This document shows, piece by piece, positions 8,534 through 17,598 of a stretch of DNA of 64,000 bases (within the stretch, counting starts at the first letter, position 1; each line of letters starts with the position of its first letter). Both the position numbers and the translations under genes were made by a program. Source of the stretch: Alicyclobacillus sp. SP_1 (GTDB taxonomy: Bacteria > Bacillota > Bacilli > Alicyclobacillales > Alicyclobacillaceae); NCBI RefSeq assembly GCF_024706985.1, contig NZ_JAMCCX010000039.1, positions 1-64,000 on the forward strand, written 5' to 3'. The notes below the pieces were generated by a model. That model ran no database searches and was not told where the DNA came from. It saw nothing but the letters and a program-made list of their open reading frames with translations.

Positions 8534-9238
8534 ATGCTCTACGTTGCCCTTGGAGATTCTATTACGGCTGGAGAAGCTGCCAGCGCACCTCAATTCACCT
8601 ACACTCATCGATTGGTAAAACGCTTATCGGCCACATGCCAAAAGAGCGTTTGTGGCGAGGTCTTAGCAGAACCCGGTTTCACTTGCCAAGCCCTTCAGTC
8701 GGCTGTCCTGGAGAACTCGTCGACCGTCTTGTCTGCCGCAGGCACTGTCACCATTTGGGTCGGAGGAGACAACCTGATTGACGCCGCTCTGCAGTCTCTT
8801 TCCGCTGTGCAAAACGGATTACCAGCGGCCGCAGTGCGCAGCAAGGGCGGTTCCTTGAAACAAACTCTTGCGACAGCCGTACGACACTCGATTTCAGGGT
8901 ATTCCACGAGTTTGGAAACGTTAGTCCGACACATTCGAAGCGTATCTAAGTGCCGCGTGGTTCTTTGCGGCCAATACAACCCATTTCCAAACAGTCCCCT
9001 GGCGACCGCCGCAATTGGCACTTTAAATCAAGCCACGGCGACCATTGCGACATCCACCGGATGCGCATTTGCCGCGACGGAACAGTGGTTTGCCGGTCGC
9101 GAGCGAGAACTCATTGCCGGATATCGGAATGGCCGAGTCGAAGATGTTCTCTCTCTACACGTACCTCCTGTGCATCCAAATGACCGCGGGCATCAAGTCA
9201 TCGCCGAGGGGCTCTATCCATTCGTGGCACCACTGTGA
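8534..9238 (+). CDS. SGNH/GDSL-family hydrolase
   Basis: Serine esterase or lipase of the SGNH fold. Block I is GDSIT at residues 8-12 with the nucleophilic Ser, block III is probably GGDN near residue 75 and block V is HPNDRGH near residue 222, giving the catalytic His and a nearby Asp. It is 234 residues long with no signal peptide, so a cytoplasmic enzyme is likely. The start at 8534 is preferred over the out-of-frame ATG at 8526 because it sits about 11 bases from the aaggagggg site. Natural substrate unknown; the family covers lipid, carbohydrate-ester and thioester substrates. It precedes sigK by 54 bases on the same strand, but a sporulation role is only positional inference. Confidence 0.85.
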   Translation: MLYVALGDSITAGEAASAPQFTYTHRLVKRLSATCQKSVCGEVLAEPGFTCQALQSAVLENSSTVLSAAGTVTIWVGGDNLIDAALQSLSAVQNGLPAAAVRSKGGSLKQTLATAVRHSISGYSTSLETLVRHIRSVSKCRVVLCGQYNPFPNSPLATAAIGTLNQATATIATSTGCAFAATEQWFAGRERELIAGYRNGRVEDVLSLHVPPVHPNDRGHQVIAEGLYPFVAPL

Positions 9239-9292
9239 TGGACATCGCATAGCCTACAGCGAGAGACAGATGCCGTGGGAGGTGCTTGTTCT

Positions 9293-10027
9293 TTGTTTTC
9301 TATCGCCGTAGCCGCGCTCAGTCTTCTTCAAGACTTCACCCTTGCCAGTGGATATATCAATCAGTCGTTTCCACAACCACTGAGCAAAGAAGAAGAAACC
9401 CTGTATTTCGAACGCTGGAAAGCTGGCGACCGCGAGGCACACGATGTCCTCGTCAAGCACAATCTGCGACTGGTCGCTCATGTTGCCAAAAAATTCGATT
9501 CATCCACCATCGACCAAGATGATTTAATCTCCATCGGTACGGTCGGACTGATTAAGGCAGTGGACACTTATCAGCCTAGCAAAGGGACAAAATTTGCTAC
9601 CTATGCTGCGCGCTGTATTCAAAACGAGATTCTCATGCAATTGCGCACACAAAAGAAAACACGAAAAGATGTCTCGCTGTACAGCCCCATCGGAACCGAC
9701 AAAGAGGGAAACGATATTGTCATTGCCGACGTCTTAGGGTCGGACGCCGACGTGACCGAAGAAGAGGTCAGTCGCAGATTGGAAATTCTGTCTGCCATGA
9801 AACTTTTGGACATTCTCGACGAGCGCGAGCGCCAGGTGATAGAACTGCGTTTTGCACTGATTGATGGACGCGAGTGGACACAAAATGAAGTGGCAGAGCG
9901 ATTGAACATTTCGCGCTCTTACGTTTCCCGGCTCGAGAAACGTGCATTGTTAAAAATGTTTCACCAGTCGCAGGAAGGCAAACAACGCCGACAAAGCTTG
10001 AAGTACCGCCGCATTCATCATGGATAG
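9293..10027 (+). CDS. sigK: RNA polymerase sporulation sigma factor, pro-sigma-K type
   Basis: Late mother-cell sigma factor of endospore formers, directing coat and cortex gene expression. Region 2 is diagnostic (HNLRLVAHVAKKF, DLISIGTVGLIKAVDTY, KFATYAARCIQNEILM), region 3/4 has KDVSLYSPIGTDKEGN and the helix-turn-helix TQNEVAERLNISRSYVSRLEKRALLKMF. The first 20 residues are hydrophobic and end LASGYINQSFPQPLS, matching the pro-sequence that a SpoIVFB-type membrane protease removes near residue 20. The TTG at 9293 is chosen because a GGGAGGTG site at 9277-9284 lies eight bases before it; the GTG at 9275 would overlap that site. The gene is uninterrupted, so there is no skin-type element. 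Confidence 0.95.
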   Translation: MFSIAVAALSLLQDFTLASGYINQSFPQPLSKEEETLYFERWKAGDREAHDVLVKHNLRLVAHVAKKFDSSTIDQDDLISIGTVGLIKAVDTYQPSKGTKFATYAARCIQNEILMQLRTQKKTRKDVSLYSPIGTDKEGNDIVIADVLGSDADVTEEEVSRRLEILSAMKLLDILDERERQVIELRFALIDGREWTQNEVAERLNISRSYVSRLEKRALLKMFHQSQEGKQRRQSLKYRRIHHG

Positions 10028-10151
10028 TAGCCCACGACTTGGCATTGGTTGACCATTGCTGAACAGGCCCTCACGCGATACCATAGGGAAGTCACTGAAT
10101 GAGTTGGAATTGGCCTCGTGCCGTCCAAGCCGCGTGAGGAGTTCACTGTCC

Positions 10152-10625
10152 ATGTACTCATTTCGAAAACGGAGATTGCCCGTCCGCAGTTGGTTGATAC
10201 CGCTGCTACTCATAGCATTATTTGTTTCTGCCGGGATTTTTGATTATCAGCGTCAAAACGTCACCGTTCATGTCTTGAGCCGCTCGATAGACTTGGCGGA
10301 CATACGAGACATTATGCTTCAGCCAGTCAGCCAAGCGGACCAAGCTCAAGGGCAGTACACCACTTTGAACGGTCGCGAAGCGATTTTGCAACTTCTCAAC
10401 ATCCTGGACGAATCGAAGTTGGTCCATAGCCCTGCCAGTCTGGAGGCGCCTATCTTCGACACAGTGTACGTCTCTGCAGACTCATCTGGGATGATGTCCA
10501 TCGGCTTGGCTGTGAACACCGCCGAACCAAAACGTCCATATCTCGTGTTTGACGGAAAGACATTTCTGGCTTCGCCTTCTTTGATTCCTACCATAGACCA
10601 ATTGATTGCAAAGGCCAACGCATAA
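10152..10625 (+). CDS. Membrane-anchored hypothetical protein
   Basis: A 157-residue protein of unknown function. A short basic N-terminus (RKRRLPVR) precedes one hydrophobic helix at about residues 15-33 (WLIPLLLIALFVSAGIF), giving a type II membrane anchor or uncleaved signal. The remaining 120 residues are soluble, probably outside the cell, and alternate strands and helices without cysteines or recognised motifs. ATG 10152 is chosen because gaggag lies about 10 bases upstream; the longer frame from 10056 has no ribosome binding site and would lose the signal-anchor position. It sits between sigK and the convergent htrA-like gene. A sporulation or envelope role is possible from position only. 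Confidence 0.7.
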   Translation: MYSFRKRRLPVRSWLIPLLLIALFVSAGIFDYQRQNVTVHVLSRSIDLADIRDIMLQPVSQADQAQGQYTTLNGREAILQLLNILDESKLVHSPASLEAPIFDTVYVSADSSGMMSIGLAVNTAEPKRPYLVFDGKTFLASPSLIPTIDQLIAKANA

Positions 10626-10664
10626 GAAGGACCATGAGAACATGCTGCGCCACGCATCGTTTGA

Positions 10665-11927
10665 CTAAGAGAGATTACCTGTATGGGTTGGCCAATTTCC
10701 GAGCGTGACGACCACATTGACTTTTTGTCCATGCCGGAGAATGTTTAGCGTCAATTTTTGTCCTGGAGCATCGTGATTAATGATGTTGGTCAGCTGCTCA
10801 ATGGTCGTGACCTTTTGACCATTGACTCCGACAATGATGTCTCCATTCCCCTTGAGACTCGAGATTTGGCCATTTTCCGCCGCACTGTTGGCGCCACTGT
10901 CTCCCCGGAGTCCAGCCCTCTCAGCGGGACTGTGGGGAGATACTGCTTCCACATAGACGCCGTATCCGACGGGTAGCTGCAGTTGGCTCTGCAGATAGGA
11001 ATTAATATCAATTCCAGCAATGCCTAGCCACGCATGTTGCACTTGACCGCCGCGAAGAAGCGTCGGTAAGAGCCGCTCGAGGCGGTCAATCGGAATGGCA
11101 AAACCAATACCCACCGAACCTTCAATCGGACTCTCAATGGCCGTGTCAATCCCGACTACCTGACCTGCCGCATTGAGCAGCGGGCCACCAGAGTTGCCCG
11201 GATTCAAAGGCGCATCTGTCTGAATCAAGCCATCCATCACGTGACCAGTGGGCATAGGCATCGAACGATTCAACCCACTCACAATCCCGAATGTTACACT
11301 TTCTGTCAACTGAAACGGATTGCCGATGGCAATGACAAATTGGCCGGGCACAAGTTTCGCAGACGTCCCGAGAACCAGTGGTGCACGTCCCGCAGGTGGA
11401 GTGATGTGAACAATCGCCAAATCGTCAATTTTGTCTTTGCCGATGACCGTTCCTTGATAATTGTGGTGGCCAAAGGTCACGGTGACGGTAGGTTGACCAT
11501 TGACCACATGGTCATTCGTCGCAATATCACCGTTGTCATTGATGAGAAAACCGGTGCCAATGTCCTCCTCTGCTCCAGTCTTACTCGATCCGTCCGATAT
11601 GGCCGTGATGGTGCAGATGCTGCGTTTCACCGAATTATAGACGGCCGTGATTTGATTCGCCGAAGACCCCACCATGGGCAGGCCAGAACTGTTCGTTAGG
11701 CCATTCCCGGCATTCGAAGCACCTGCCGTACTTGGGCTGCCTGGCACCGGGGTGACATATTCCGGTCCCACCAACTGCGTGGGACGGGAGACCGAGACCC
11801 CCGTCACCACTCCCACTCCAAACACCACAATCAGCGAGAGTGTCAACAGTGCCGCCATGGAACCGCTTCGCCCGCCTCGCCGCGGACTATCTCGCCAAAA
11901 TTCCTCATCTCTGAACTTCCGCCCCAT
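10665..11927 (-). CDS. HtrA/DegP-family serine protease with one PDZ domain
   Basis: Membrane-anchored trypsin-like protease of envelope protein quality control. A cytoplasmic Arg-rich segment precedes a single transmembrane helix at about residues 24-46, then a Pro/Ser/Gly-rich linker to about residue 90. The protease domain holds the catalytic triad His140 (NDHVV), Asp169 (DDLAIV) and Ser246 (GNSGGPL). One PDZ domain follows from about residue 310 to the end. The architecture and 420-residue length match HtrA/HtrB/YyxA of Bacilli. Its first 23 bases overlap the end of the upstream dynamin gene, so it is probably the last gene of a dynamin-dynamin-protease operon. Which of the paralogues it is cannot be decided from the sequence alone. 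Confidence 0.93.
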   Translation of the reverse strand: MGRKFRDEEFWRDSPRRGGRSGSMAALLTLSLIVVFGVGVVTGVSVSRPTQLVGPEYVTPVPGSPSTAGASNAGNGLTNSSGLPMVGSSANQITAVYNSVKRSICTITAISDGSSKTGAEEDIGTGFLINDNGDIATNDHVVNGQPTVTVTFGHHNYQGTVIGKDKIDDLAIVHITPPAGRAPLVLGTSAKLVPGQFVIAIGNPFQLTESVTFGIVSGLNRSMPMPTGHVMDGLIQTDAPLNPGNSGGPLLNAAGQVVGIDTAIESPIEGSVGIGFAIPIDRLERLLPTLLRGGQVQHAWLGIAGIDINSYLQSQLQLPVGYGVYVEAVSPHSPAERAGLRGDSGANSAAENGQISSLKGNGDIIVGVNGQKVTTIEQLTNIINHDAPGQKLTLNILRHGQKVNVVVTLGNWPTHTGNLS

Positions 11928-13977
11928 CGGAATGCCCCCTCTGTGCGGACATCAAACCCGTTTCACGCGGGCGGATGTCATCAAAATAGCTGTGAATTGC
12001 TTCTTCCCATCTGCTCAGTTCCGTGCCGCCGGACGCATCAGTCTCCGTCAAATCCTGCAGTTCCCGAAGCCAACTCTCCTGCACGTCCGACCAACAGGAG
12101 ACAGCTGCGGCTTTGGCGGCAGCAAAGACGCTTTGCGACATCCGTTCGATCTCGCTGCGAACCGACTGCATCATCCCTGGTTCCGACGCCGCCAACATAT
12201 CCGACTGACCACTGCCTTCAAAGAAAGACTTGGCATTACTAAAATGGCGAAATTCCTTCTCAACATCTGCCGTATCGAGTGCAGCGCGAAGATGGGACCA
12301 GTCTACCAACTCAGACGGGAACACCAACTCTTTGTCTCCAAGAAGGGGCTGCAATTCTTTCTCCAAAGCCGCGCGCGTACGATTCATTTTCTGCTGTAGC
12401 GCCAACGGCAACGCTCCGGCCACCCGCAGAGCGAACGTCCGCATTTCCATATCCACTTGGCCTTCCAACATTTGCACAAGTTCCAGAGCCGCTTCCTTCA
12501 ATGCCAATTTCGGCGCTACATTGCCACGAAACCGCCCTGGATAAAAGGCTTCTCGAAACAATCCAGCAAACCGCAGCCGAATGCGTTCTCCGATATGAAA
12601 TTGTAACTCGGTCCACTCTTCCGACAGCACGCGAAATTCTTGCTCCAAGTCCGATGAGTCGGACGACGCATCAGACTTTAAGAAAGCGATGCCGTCTTCA
12701 ATCGCGGCGGCCAACGCCGCAGCATCGGCAAGAGCCGCAGAGGCGAGTGTCTTCTTCCGCAACAACTCCGCTTGGAGCGACTGACCGACGAAGGACAGAG
12801 TGCGTTCCACTGCATCCTCTTGCATCTGTTCTCGCGAATGAATGGCGAACTCCTGCAAGTCAGCTGCCAATGCCGGAATCCCCGACTGTTCGAGAAGTTG
12901 GTCTACAGGCGGAAGCGGTTGTTCTGCGGACAGATGAAGGCGCTGGCGTACCAACTGCTCAAACGCCGCACTGGACGCAGACGCGTCGCCCTGTGCATTG
13001 GCGCCTGACAACCCTGCGTCATGGGATGCCAGTTGCCGAGCAGCCAGGGCAATTTGACTGGACACTTCATAGATACGCGGACGGCGAATGCCAAGCTGCA
13101 ACAGTTCCTCTTCCACCCGCTCCCGGACCGCTTGGCGTTCCGTTTCGGAACGAGCGAGATCGACCGCATTGATGACAACAAAGAGCTTGTCCGTGCCCAT
13201 GACATCTTGAACGCCCGCCAACTGTTGCAAGAAATTTTTATCCGCCCGCGAGAAGGCGTGCGTGTAGTAGAGGACAAACAGAATGGCGTCAGCCTCGCGC
13301 ATGTAAGAGAACGCGACCTCTGTGTGCCGACGATGAATGGAGTCGACGCCTGGCGTGTCGACAAACACAAATCCTTCCGGTATCTGCCCGCCGGGCACGG
13401 ATACAGTCACATCCGCCAAATAGCAGGCATAGCGCTCATCGGCCGTATACTTTTTCATCTCTTCCTGCGATGTGCGCCAGTCACTTCCTAGACGCGGGGC
13501 CATGTCTTCATAGCCAGCAGCAACGGAGCGCAAAAAAGCATACGCCGGGCGCGCGGAACTACTCAGTTTTGCCCCAGACAGCTGATTGGCGTAGGCCACC
13601 GCCGCCGACAGCGACCCTGCAGAGTGACCCAAGCGCCGCAGCGCACCGTCCACATCTGACCAAAGCTCCGATTCATCTTTAGCTCGAATGCGCAATTTGT
13701 CCCCGCTCGTCACTTCAATCCGCGTGACCGCAGCCGTTGTGGGATTCGGCGAGACCGCCAACAAGGGTTCTCCCATGAGCGCATTGAGGAGAGACGACTT
13801 TCCTGCCGAAAACGCACCAAAGACTGCGACCAGCGCTTGCTGTTGCTCAATTCTCGCCTGTAGTTGGCGCAACATGGTCACTTGTGAGGTCGCGCCGCTG
13901 AGAGGCTCGACGAGAGCCAGCGCGGCCTCTAGTCGATCTCGATACGATGACCCACCTTTCGTCTGTTGACCCGTCAC
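11905..13977 (-). CDS. Dynamin-family GTPase, second half of a split DynA
   Basis: Large GTPase predicted to bind and remodel membranes. The G1 motif GAFSAGKSS is at about residues 54-62, a G2 threonine lies in NPTTAAV, G3 is DTPGVDS near residue 207, and G4 is NAVD near residue 273. Long helical segments from residue 380 onward correspond to the stalk and assembly region, with a Trp/Phe-rich stretch (FYPGRFRGN) that may be the membrane-contact paddle. In Bacillus subtilis DynA is a single chain of two tandem dynamin units of about 1,190 residues; here two adjacent genes of 508 and 690 residues sum to nearly the same. The start ATG overlaps the stop of the preceding dynamin gene by four bases, implying coupled translation and a heteromeric complex. 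Confidence 0.9.
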   Translation of the reverse strand: MTGQQTKGGSSYRDRLEAALALVEPLSGATSQVTMLRQLQARIEQQQALVAVFGAFSAGKSSLLNALMGEPLLAVSPNPTTAAVTRIEVTSGDKLRIRAKDESELWSDVDGALRRLGHSAGSLSAAVAYANQLSGAKLSSSARPAYAFLRSVAAGYEDMAPRLGSDWRTSQEEMKKYTADERYACYLADVTVSVPGGQIPEGFVFVDTPGVDSIHRRHTEVAFSYMREADAILFVLYYTHAFSRADKNFLQQLAGVQDVMGTDKLFVVINAVDLARSETERQAVRERVEEELLQLGIRRPRIYEVSSQIALAARQLASHDAGLSGANAQGDASASSAAFEQLVRQRLHLSAEQPLPPVDQLLEQSGIPALAADLQEFAIHSREQMQEDAVERTLSFVGQSLQAELLRKKTLASAALADAAALAAAIEDGIAFLKSDASSDSSDLEQEFRVLSEEWTELQFHIGERIRLRFAGLFREAFYPGRFRGNVAPKLALKEAALELVQMLEGQVDMEMRTFALRVAGALPLALQQKMNRTRAALEKELQPLLGDKELVFPSELVDWSHLRAALDTADVEKEFRHFSNAKSFFEGSGQSDMLAASEPGMMQSVRSEIERMSQSVFAAAKAAAVSCWSDVQESWLRELQDLTETDASGGTELSRWEEAIHSYFDDIRPRETGLMSAQRGHSDGAEVQR

Positions 13978-15500
13978 GGAGAGACCACCTCCTCTTCTGG
14001 AGTCCAGAGATTCATCCAGTCCTCCACTTCCGTCTCAATCCGCCTATGCACGTCCATCCATTCTTCAAGTGCTTTGAACTCAGCTTGAATCGTCACCGAC
14101 TCGTCTTCATCCGGTACCGCCTTCGCCGACTCCACATCCATAGCCCGACGCCGAAAGTCATCGAAGACGGCTTGAACGCGCGCAGTCATCTGACGGCGAA
14201 TGGCCGAAACTACGTCACGCACGAATTGATATCCGTACTCTGCCGACACCAGGGCGCCAGACTTCACCTCCGCCGCGACCATCTCTTCAGAGATAGTCAT
14301 CTCCAAACCATCCAACTCGACGTCTGCAAATTCCAGCCATTCCGCATGTTCCTGCAAAAAAACGCGCACCGCGGAGCGCACGGGCCAAAACAAATTCTTT
14401 TCGGCATGTTCTATCAACTGCGAAACGAATTCATGCAGGCGAGTTTGCCTCTCTTGCGCTGTTTTTTCGGCTTTGCCAAACCACCCCACATGAAATCCAG
14501 GCAACAAGCTCTCAATATAGCGGCGCCCCAACTCCGCCGTCTCGTAAGGCGTAATCTGAGCTAACTCGACCACTCTCTTGACGTCCGAAAACTGCTGTGC
14601 AAAAAGTTCCTCGATATTTCGCAAGCGTTCTGCTCGTTTTGCGGCCCATTCGCTCTGTTGATCTTGCCGCTCCTGTAGCCATGCAAGTGCTTCGTTGACA
14701 TCGTTCGGGACAACCCCGAACGCCGTTTGCAACTGCTCTGTAGCTTCTGTGACTTCCTCTTCATGCCGCTGCCGAACCAGCTCTCGAATCAACAGACGAA
14801 CCCTGTTCCGCACCGACTGAAAACGCGACTCGAGCGGCTCTAAAGCCAACTCGTGAAGATAGTCAGAGAGGGCAGAAAGTTCCGAATGCACAGACGGATC
14901 GACTGAAGTATAAAAGATGCGTTCATAGGAAACACCAAATTCTCGAAAGGAATTTTCTACCCGATCCCGATATTCGGCAAACGGAAGTTCCCAATCGAAA
15001 TGTTTGTCGACTTGATGGACAATCAAAAGAAGCCGCTGGCCTTCTTCTGTGCAGCGGCGTGCCCACTCTAAATGTTCATCGGCCTCCACGTGTTGGTAGT
15101 CCATCACCAGCGCGACGACATCTGCTCGGTACAGACTTGCCAGCGTCGCTTCTTCGTGTGCGCTGTCGGTCGAATCAATGCCCGGTGTATCCATCAGCAG
15201 AACTGGGTGCTCCGAATCTGGCAGAGACACCGTTTCCACCGTCGCCGTGGTAGGTACTGCCCCCGTGGCGAGGGCTCCGTCGGTCAGCGCGTTCAGCAAA
15301 CTCGACTTGCCCGCCGAGAACAGACCGCAAAAAGCAATCACCAGCGGAGGGTCCGCACTCTGCCACGGCTCGATGACCGACCTGAGGCGGTCCGTGACGT
15401 CACTTTTTGCAGACGGGTCTATTTTGTTCAGTAAAGCATTCCAGCGATGTTCTAATTCAGGAGACCAAAACGTTTCCTTTACAGACGGCGATGTACTCAT
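13974..15500 (-). CDS. Dynamin-family GTPase, first half of a split DynA
   Basis: First gene of the dynamin pair. The G1 motif GLFSAGKSS is at residues 59-67, G2 is in AVPTTAT, G3 is DTPGID near residue 104 and the G4 position reads HQVDKH near residue 163, a less canonical form of N/TKxD. Long charged helices after residue 210 resemble the dynamin stalk; a short hydrophobic patch, LLPGFHVGWFGKAEK near residue 330, could be the membrane-binding paddle. Known DynA from Bacilli fuses two such modules and supports membrane fusion and resistance to phage or antibiotics; carry-over of that role is inference. Start ATG 15500 has a gaag/gagt site only. It is divergent from the small-protein/YtpB operon across a 260-base gap. 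Confidence 0.9.
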   Translation of the reverse strand: MSTSPSVKETFWSPELEHRWNALLNKIDPSAKSDVTDRLRSVIEPWQSADPPLVIAFCGLFSAGKSSLLNALTDGALATGAVPTTATVETVSLPDSEHPVLLMDTPGIDSTDSAHEEATLASLYRADVVALVMDYQHVEADEHLEWARRCTEEGQRLLLIVHQVDKHFDWELPFAEYRDRVENSFREFGVSYERIFYTSVDPSVHSELSALSDYLHELALEPLESRFQSVRNRVRLLIRELVRQRHEEEVTEATEQLQTAFGVVPNDVNEALAWLQERQDQQSEWAAKRAERLRNIEELFAQQFSDVKRVVELAQITPYETAELGRRYIESLLPGFHVGWFGKAEKTAQERQTRLHEFVSQLIEHAEKNLFWPVRSAVRVFLQEHAEWLEFADVELDGLEMTISEEMVAAEVKSGALVSAEYGYQFVRDVVSAIRRQMTARVQAVFDDFRRRAMDVESAKAVPDEDESVTIQAEFKALEEWMDVHRRIETEVEDWMNLWTPEEEVVSP

Positions 15501-15760
15501 CTATATGAAACTCCTTCGATAGAAGAATGAACAATATCCGGTCTCTACACTACCATATGCTGAGGGCTGCATCCATGGGAAATGCATGTGCTACAATCAA
15601 TCCAGATTCACTCGATGTGGATGTTCATCGGTCTGTCATAGATGACGGACGGATGGCAGTCCCGTCTCAGCATACGCCCGCTTCGTCGTGACTGCCCTCG
15701 CATAGTCTAGTGTAGGGCCGCTGTCTCGCGACGCCTCAAGTTGCAAGGAGGTGAATGGGC

Positions 15761-16054
15761 ATGCAAATCGGAACCATGCTGAAATTCGGCGGAATGGCAT
15801 TTGATGTGGCCCGTGACGAGCGTGTTCAGCAGATGGCAATGATGATTCACAAGGGCGCGAAACGCCGTGGTCTATACGGCGGTCATACACAGTATCCAAC
15901 ACCCGTTGCCGCGAAGTCGCCTGCGCGCGTGCCATTTGCTCCAACCGCCCCGGCCAATTCATCTGGTCCGACGTTCAGTAAATACTTTACTGCAGACAAT
16001 GCCAAAAAGGCTATCGACATTGCCAGCAGTGTGGGAAGCCTACTGCTAAAATGA
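15761..16054 (+). CDS. Small hypothetical protein preceding YtpB
   Basis: A 97-residue protein of unknown function. It has two predicted amphipathic helices, one at about residues 1-35 and one at the C-terminus (AKKAIDIASSVGSLLLK), joined by a flexible Pro/Ala/Ser-rich linker. No cysteine and no transmembrane helix is seen. Start ATG 15761 is seven bases from a perfect AAGGAGGTG site at 15745-15753; the ATG at 15755 is too close. It ends 33 bases before the YtpB gene and is surely co-transcribed with it. The strong ribosome binding site and amphipathic ends suggest an abundant, membrane-associated or spore-associated protein, but this is inference. Confidence 0.75.
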   Translation: MQIGTMLKFGGMAFDVARDERVQQMAMMIHKGAKRRGLYGGHTQYPTPVAAKSPARVPFAPTAPANSSGPTFSKYFTADNAKKAIDIASSVGSLLLK

Positions 16055-16087
16055 TGGAGCGGTTCTGCCGCAGACGAGGAGGCACCT

Positions 16088-17152
16088 TTGGAATCGCAAT
16101 GGGAAGTCGCCACTTCGACGCGTTTTCTCTACCGCTTGTTTCGCCACGTGATGCCAACAGCGCGCGCTGAATTAGCCAAATGGCGGCGGCGCGCAGCTGC
16201 CATTCCCGATGCCACTTTGCGCGAACAGGCACTCGCGAGCATCCGGGACAAACAATTTCACGCCGATGGTGGCTGCGTCTATGCCGCGGCAAAACCTGCA
16301 TATCGGGTGGCCTTGGTCCGCGTAATTGTCGCCCTGCAAACGATCAGCGATTATTTGGACAACCTTTGTGACCGCTGTCAAATCACAGACGCAAACGACT
16401 TTCACGCACTGCATGACGCGATGCGAGACGCCGTGCGCCCTGGTCAAGCCCACAGAGACTACTACGCGTTCCGTCAGTCTCCAGACGATGGCGGATATCT
16501 CGACAACTTAGTCAGCGAGTGCCAGCAAGTACTCTACGACTTGCCCGCTTATGATTTGGTACAGTCGGATGTGGAGTGGCTGGTAGAGCGCTACTGTGAA
16601 TTGCAGGAGACAAAGCACATTGAAACGGACCAACGCGAACAAGCGCTCAAATCGTGGAGTGCGCCGTATCTCAAAGACTATCCCGATATTGAGTGGTGGG
16701 AGTTTGCGGCAGCTACCGGATCGACCTTGGGAATGTTCGCTCTGTTCTTGGCCGCGACCGACCCGGACAAGTTTGCGAATCGCAGCGCCGACATCCGCGA
16801 TGGGTATTTTCCGTGGCTGTGCGGGTTACACATTTTGCTCGACTATTGGATCGACGTAGAGGAAGACATCCGCGAAGGCGACTTCAACTTTGTGCTCTGC
16901 TATGCGTCTCCAACCACGGCACGCCAGCGTCTGAGGCGCTTTTTGCAGACGAGTATGAAAAAAGTCAGAAATCGCTCGCTCGAAGGAGCCATTCACCGCT
17001 TTGTCGTGCAGGGTCTTCTCGGAATGTACCTGAGTGACCGCAAAGCACTCGCACAACGTGGTGCAAGGAAGGCGCAGTGGCTGTTGGTGACGGCAGGTCC
17101 TACTGCTTGGATGTTTTACTGGGCATGTGTCGTCTATCGACTGGTCCGCTAA
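16088..17152 (+). CDS. ytpB: Tetraprenyl-beta-curcumene synthase (DUF2600)
   Basis: Large class IB terpene synthase that converts tetraprenyl (C35) diphosphate into tetraprenyl-beta-curcumene, the precursor of sesquarterpenes in Bacilli. At 354 residues it matches the family. Asp-rich substrate and magnesium-binding motifs are seen: SDYLDN at residues 87-92 and DYWIDVEEDIREGDFNF near residue 255, together with the conserved ETKHIETDQRE and WWEFAAATGSTLGMF stretches. The start is TTG 16088 behind gaggaggc at 16077-16084. In species that have a squalene-hopene-type cyclase the product is cyclised further; no cyclase lies in this window. The gene is flanked by two small unknown proteins in the same transcription unit. 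Confidence 0.93.
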   Translation: MESQWEVATSTRFLYRLFRHVMPTARAELAKWRRRAAAIPDATLREQALASIRDKQFHADGGCVYAAAKPAYRVALVRVIVALQTISDYLDNLCDRCQITDANDFHALHDAMRDAVRPGQAHRDYYAFRQSPDDGGYLDNLVSECQQVLYDLPAYDLVQSDVEWLVERYCELQETKHIETDQREQALKSWSAPYLKDYPDIEWWEFAAATGSTLGMFALFLAATDPDKFANRSADIRDGYFPWLCGLHILLDYWIDVEEDIREGDFNFVLCYASPTTARQRLRRFLQTSMKKVRNRSLEGAIHRFVVQGLLGMYLSDRKALAQRGARKAQWLLVTAGPTAWMFYWACVVYRLVR

Positions 17153-17175
17153 CTTTTCCGATGGAGGTGGATGGC

Positions 17176-17598
17176 TTGCCTGCCATCTTTCTGCCGATTC
17201 TCATCGTCCACTGCACGGCCGTTTTTTCCAAACTGGCTGTCTTCTTCGCTATTCCCAGACTCAAATCAGTCGCCGCCGTGGATGGCTTCGTGCGTCGCTA
17301 TCGGCCACTGGAGCGGTCGGCCAATTGGATTTTATGGATTACGGGCGGACTACTCGTCTATTTCTCCAGTCTCAAGATGCTGGAACAGACGTGGATGATT
17401 GTCTCTCTGCTTCTCTATTTGCTCGTATTTGTCGCAATTCGATACGGTCTGTTTCGAGAATTGGAAAAGATTTCAACCAGTAAAAAGGTTCTGGCGAGCA
17501 GTGAGTTGAAGCGGTTGCGAACGAGCAACTGGTGTATTGGCCTGCTCGCCATCGCCTTACTCATAGTCATTGCCTATCTGATGAGTGCACAGCCTTAG
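17176..17598 (+). CDS. Four-helix integral membrane protein downstream of YtpB
   Basis: A 140-residue protein with four hydrophobic helices, at about residues 1-21, 48-66, 70-90 and 113-135, and short charged loops. I do not recognise the family; it recalls small membrane proteins of about 150 residues such as DUF2269-type proteins, without a decisive motif. The start chosen is TTG 17176, six bases from GGAGGTGG at 17163-17170; the longer frame from 17077 would overlap the YtpB gene and lacks a ribosome binding site. It lies 23 bases after ytpB and is likely co-transcribed, so a role in lipid or terpene handling at the membrane is a reasonable guess. Its 3' end overlaps the convergent folB gene by 32 bases. 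Confidence 0.7.
   Translation: MPAIFLPILIVHCTAVFSKLAVFFAIPRLKSVAAVDGFVRRYRPLERSANWILWITGGLLVYFSSLKMLEQTWMIVSLLLYLLVFVAIRYGLFRELEKISTSKKVLASSELKRLRTSNWCIGLLAIALLIVIAYLMSAQP

Noticed and set aside
12279-13172. Long plus-strand open frame opposite the 690-residue dynamin gene
   Set aside because: It is a shadow of the dynamin gene, whose GTPase motifs are clear on the other strand, and has no domain signature.
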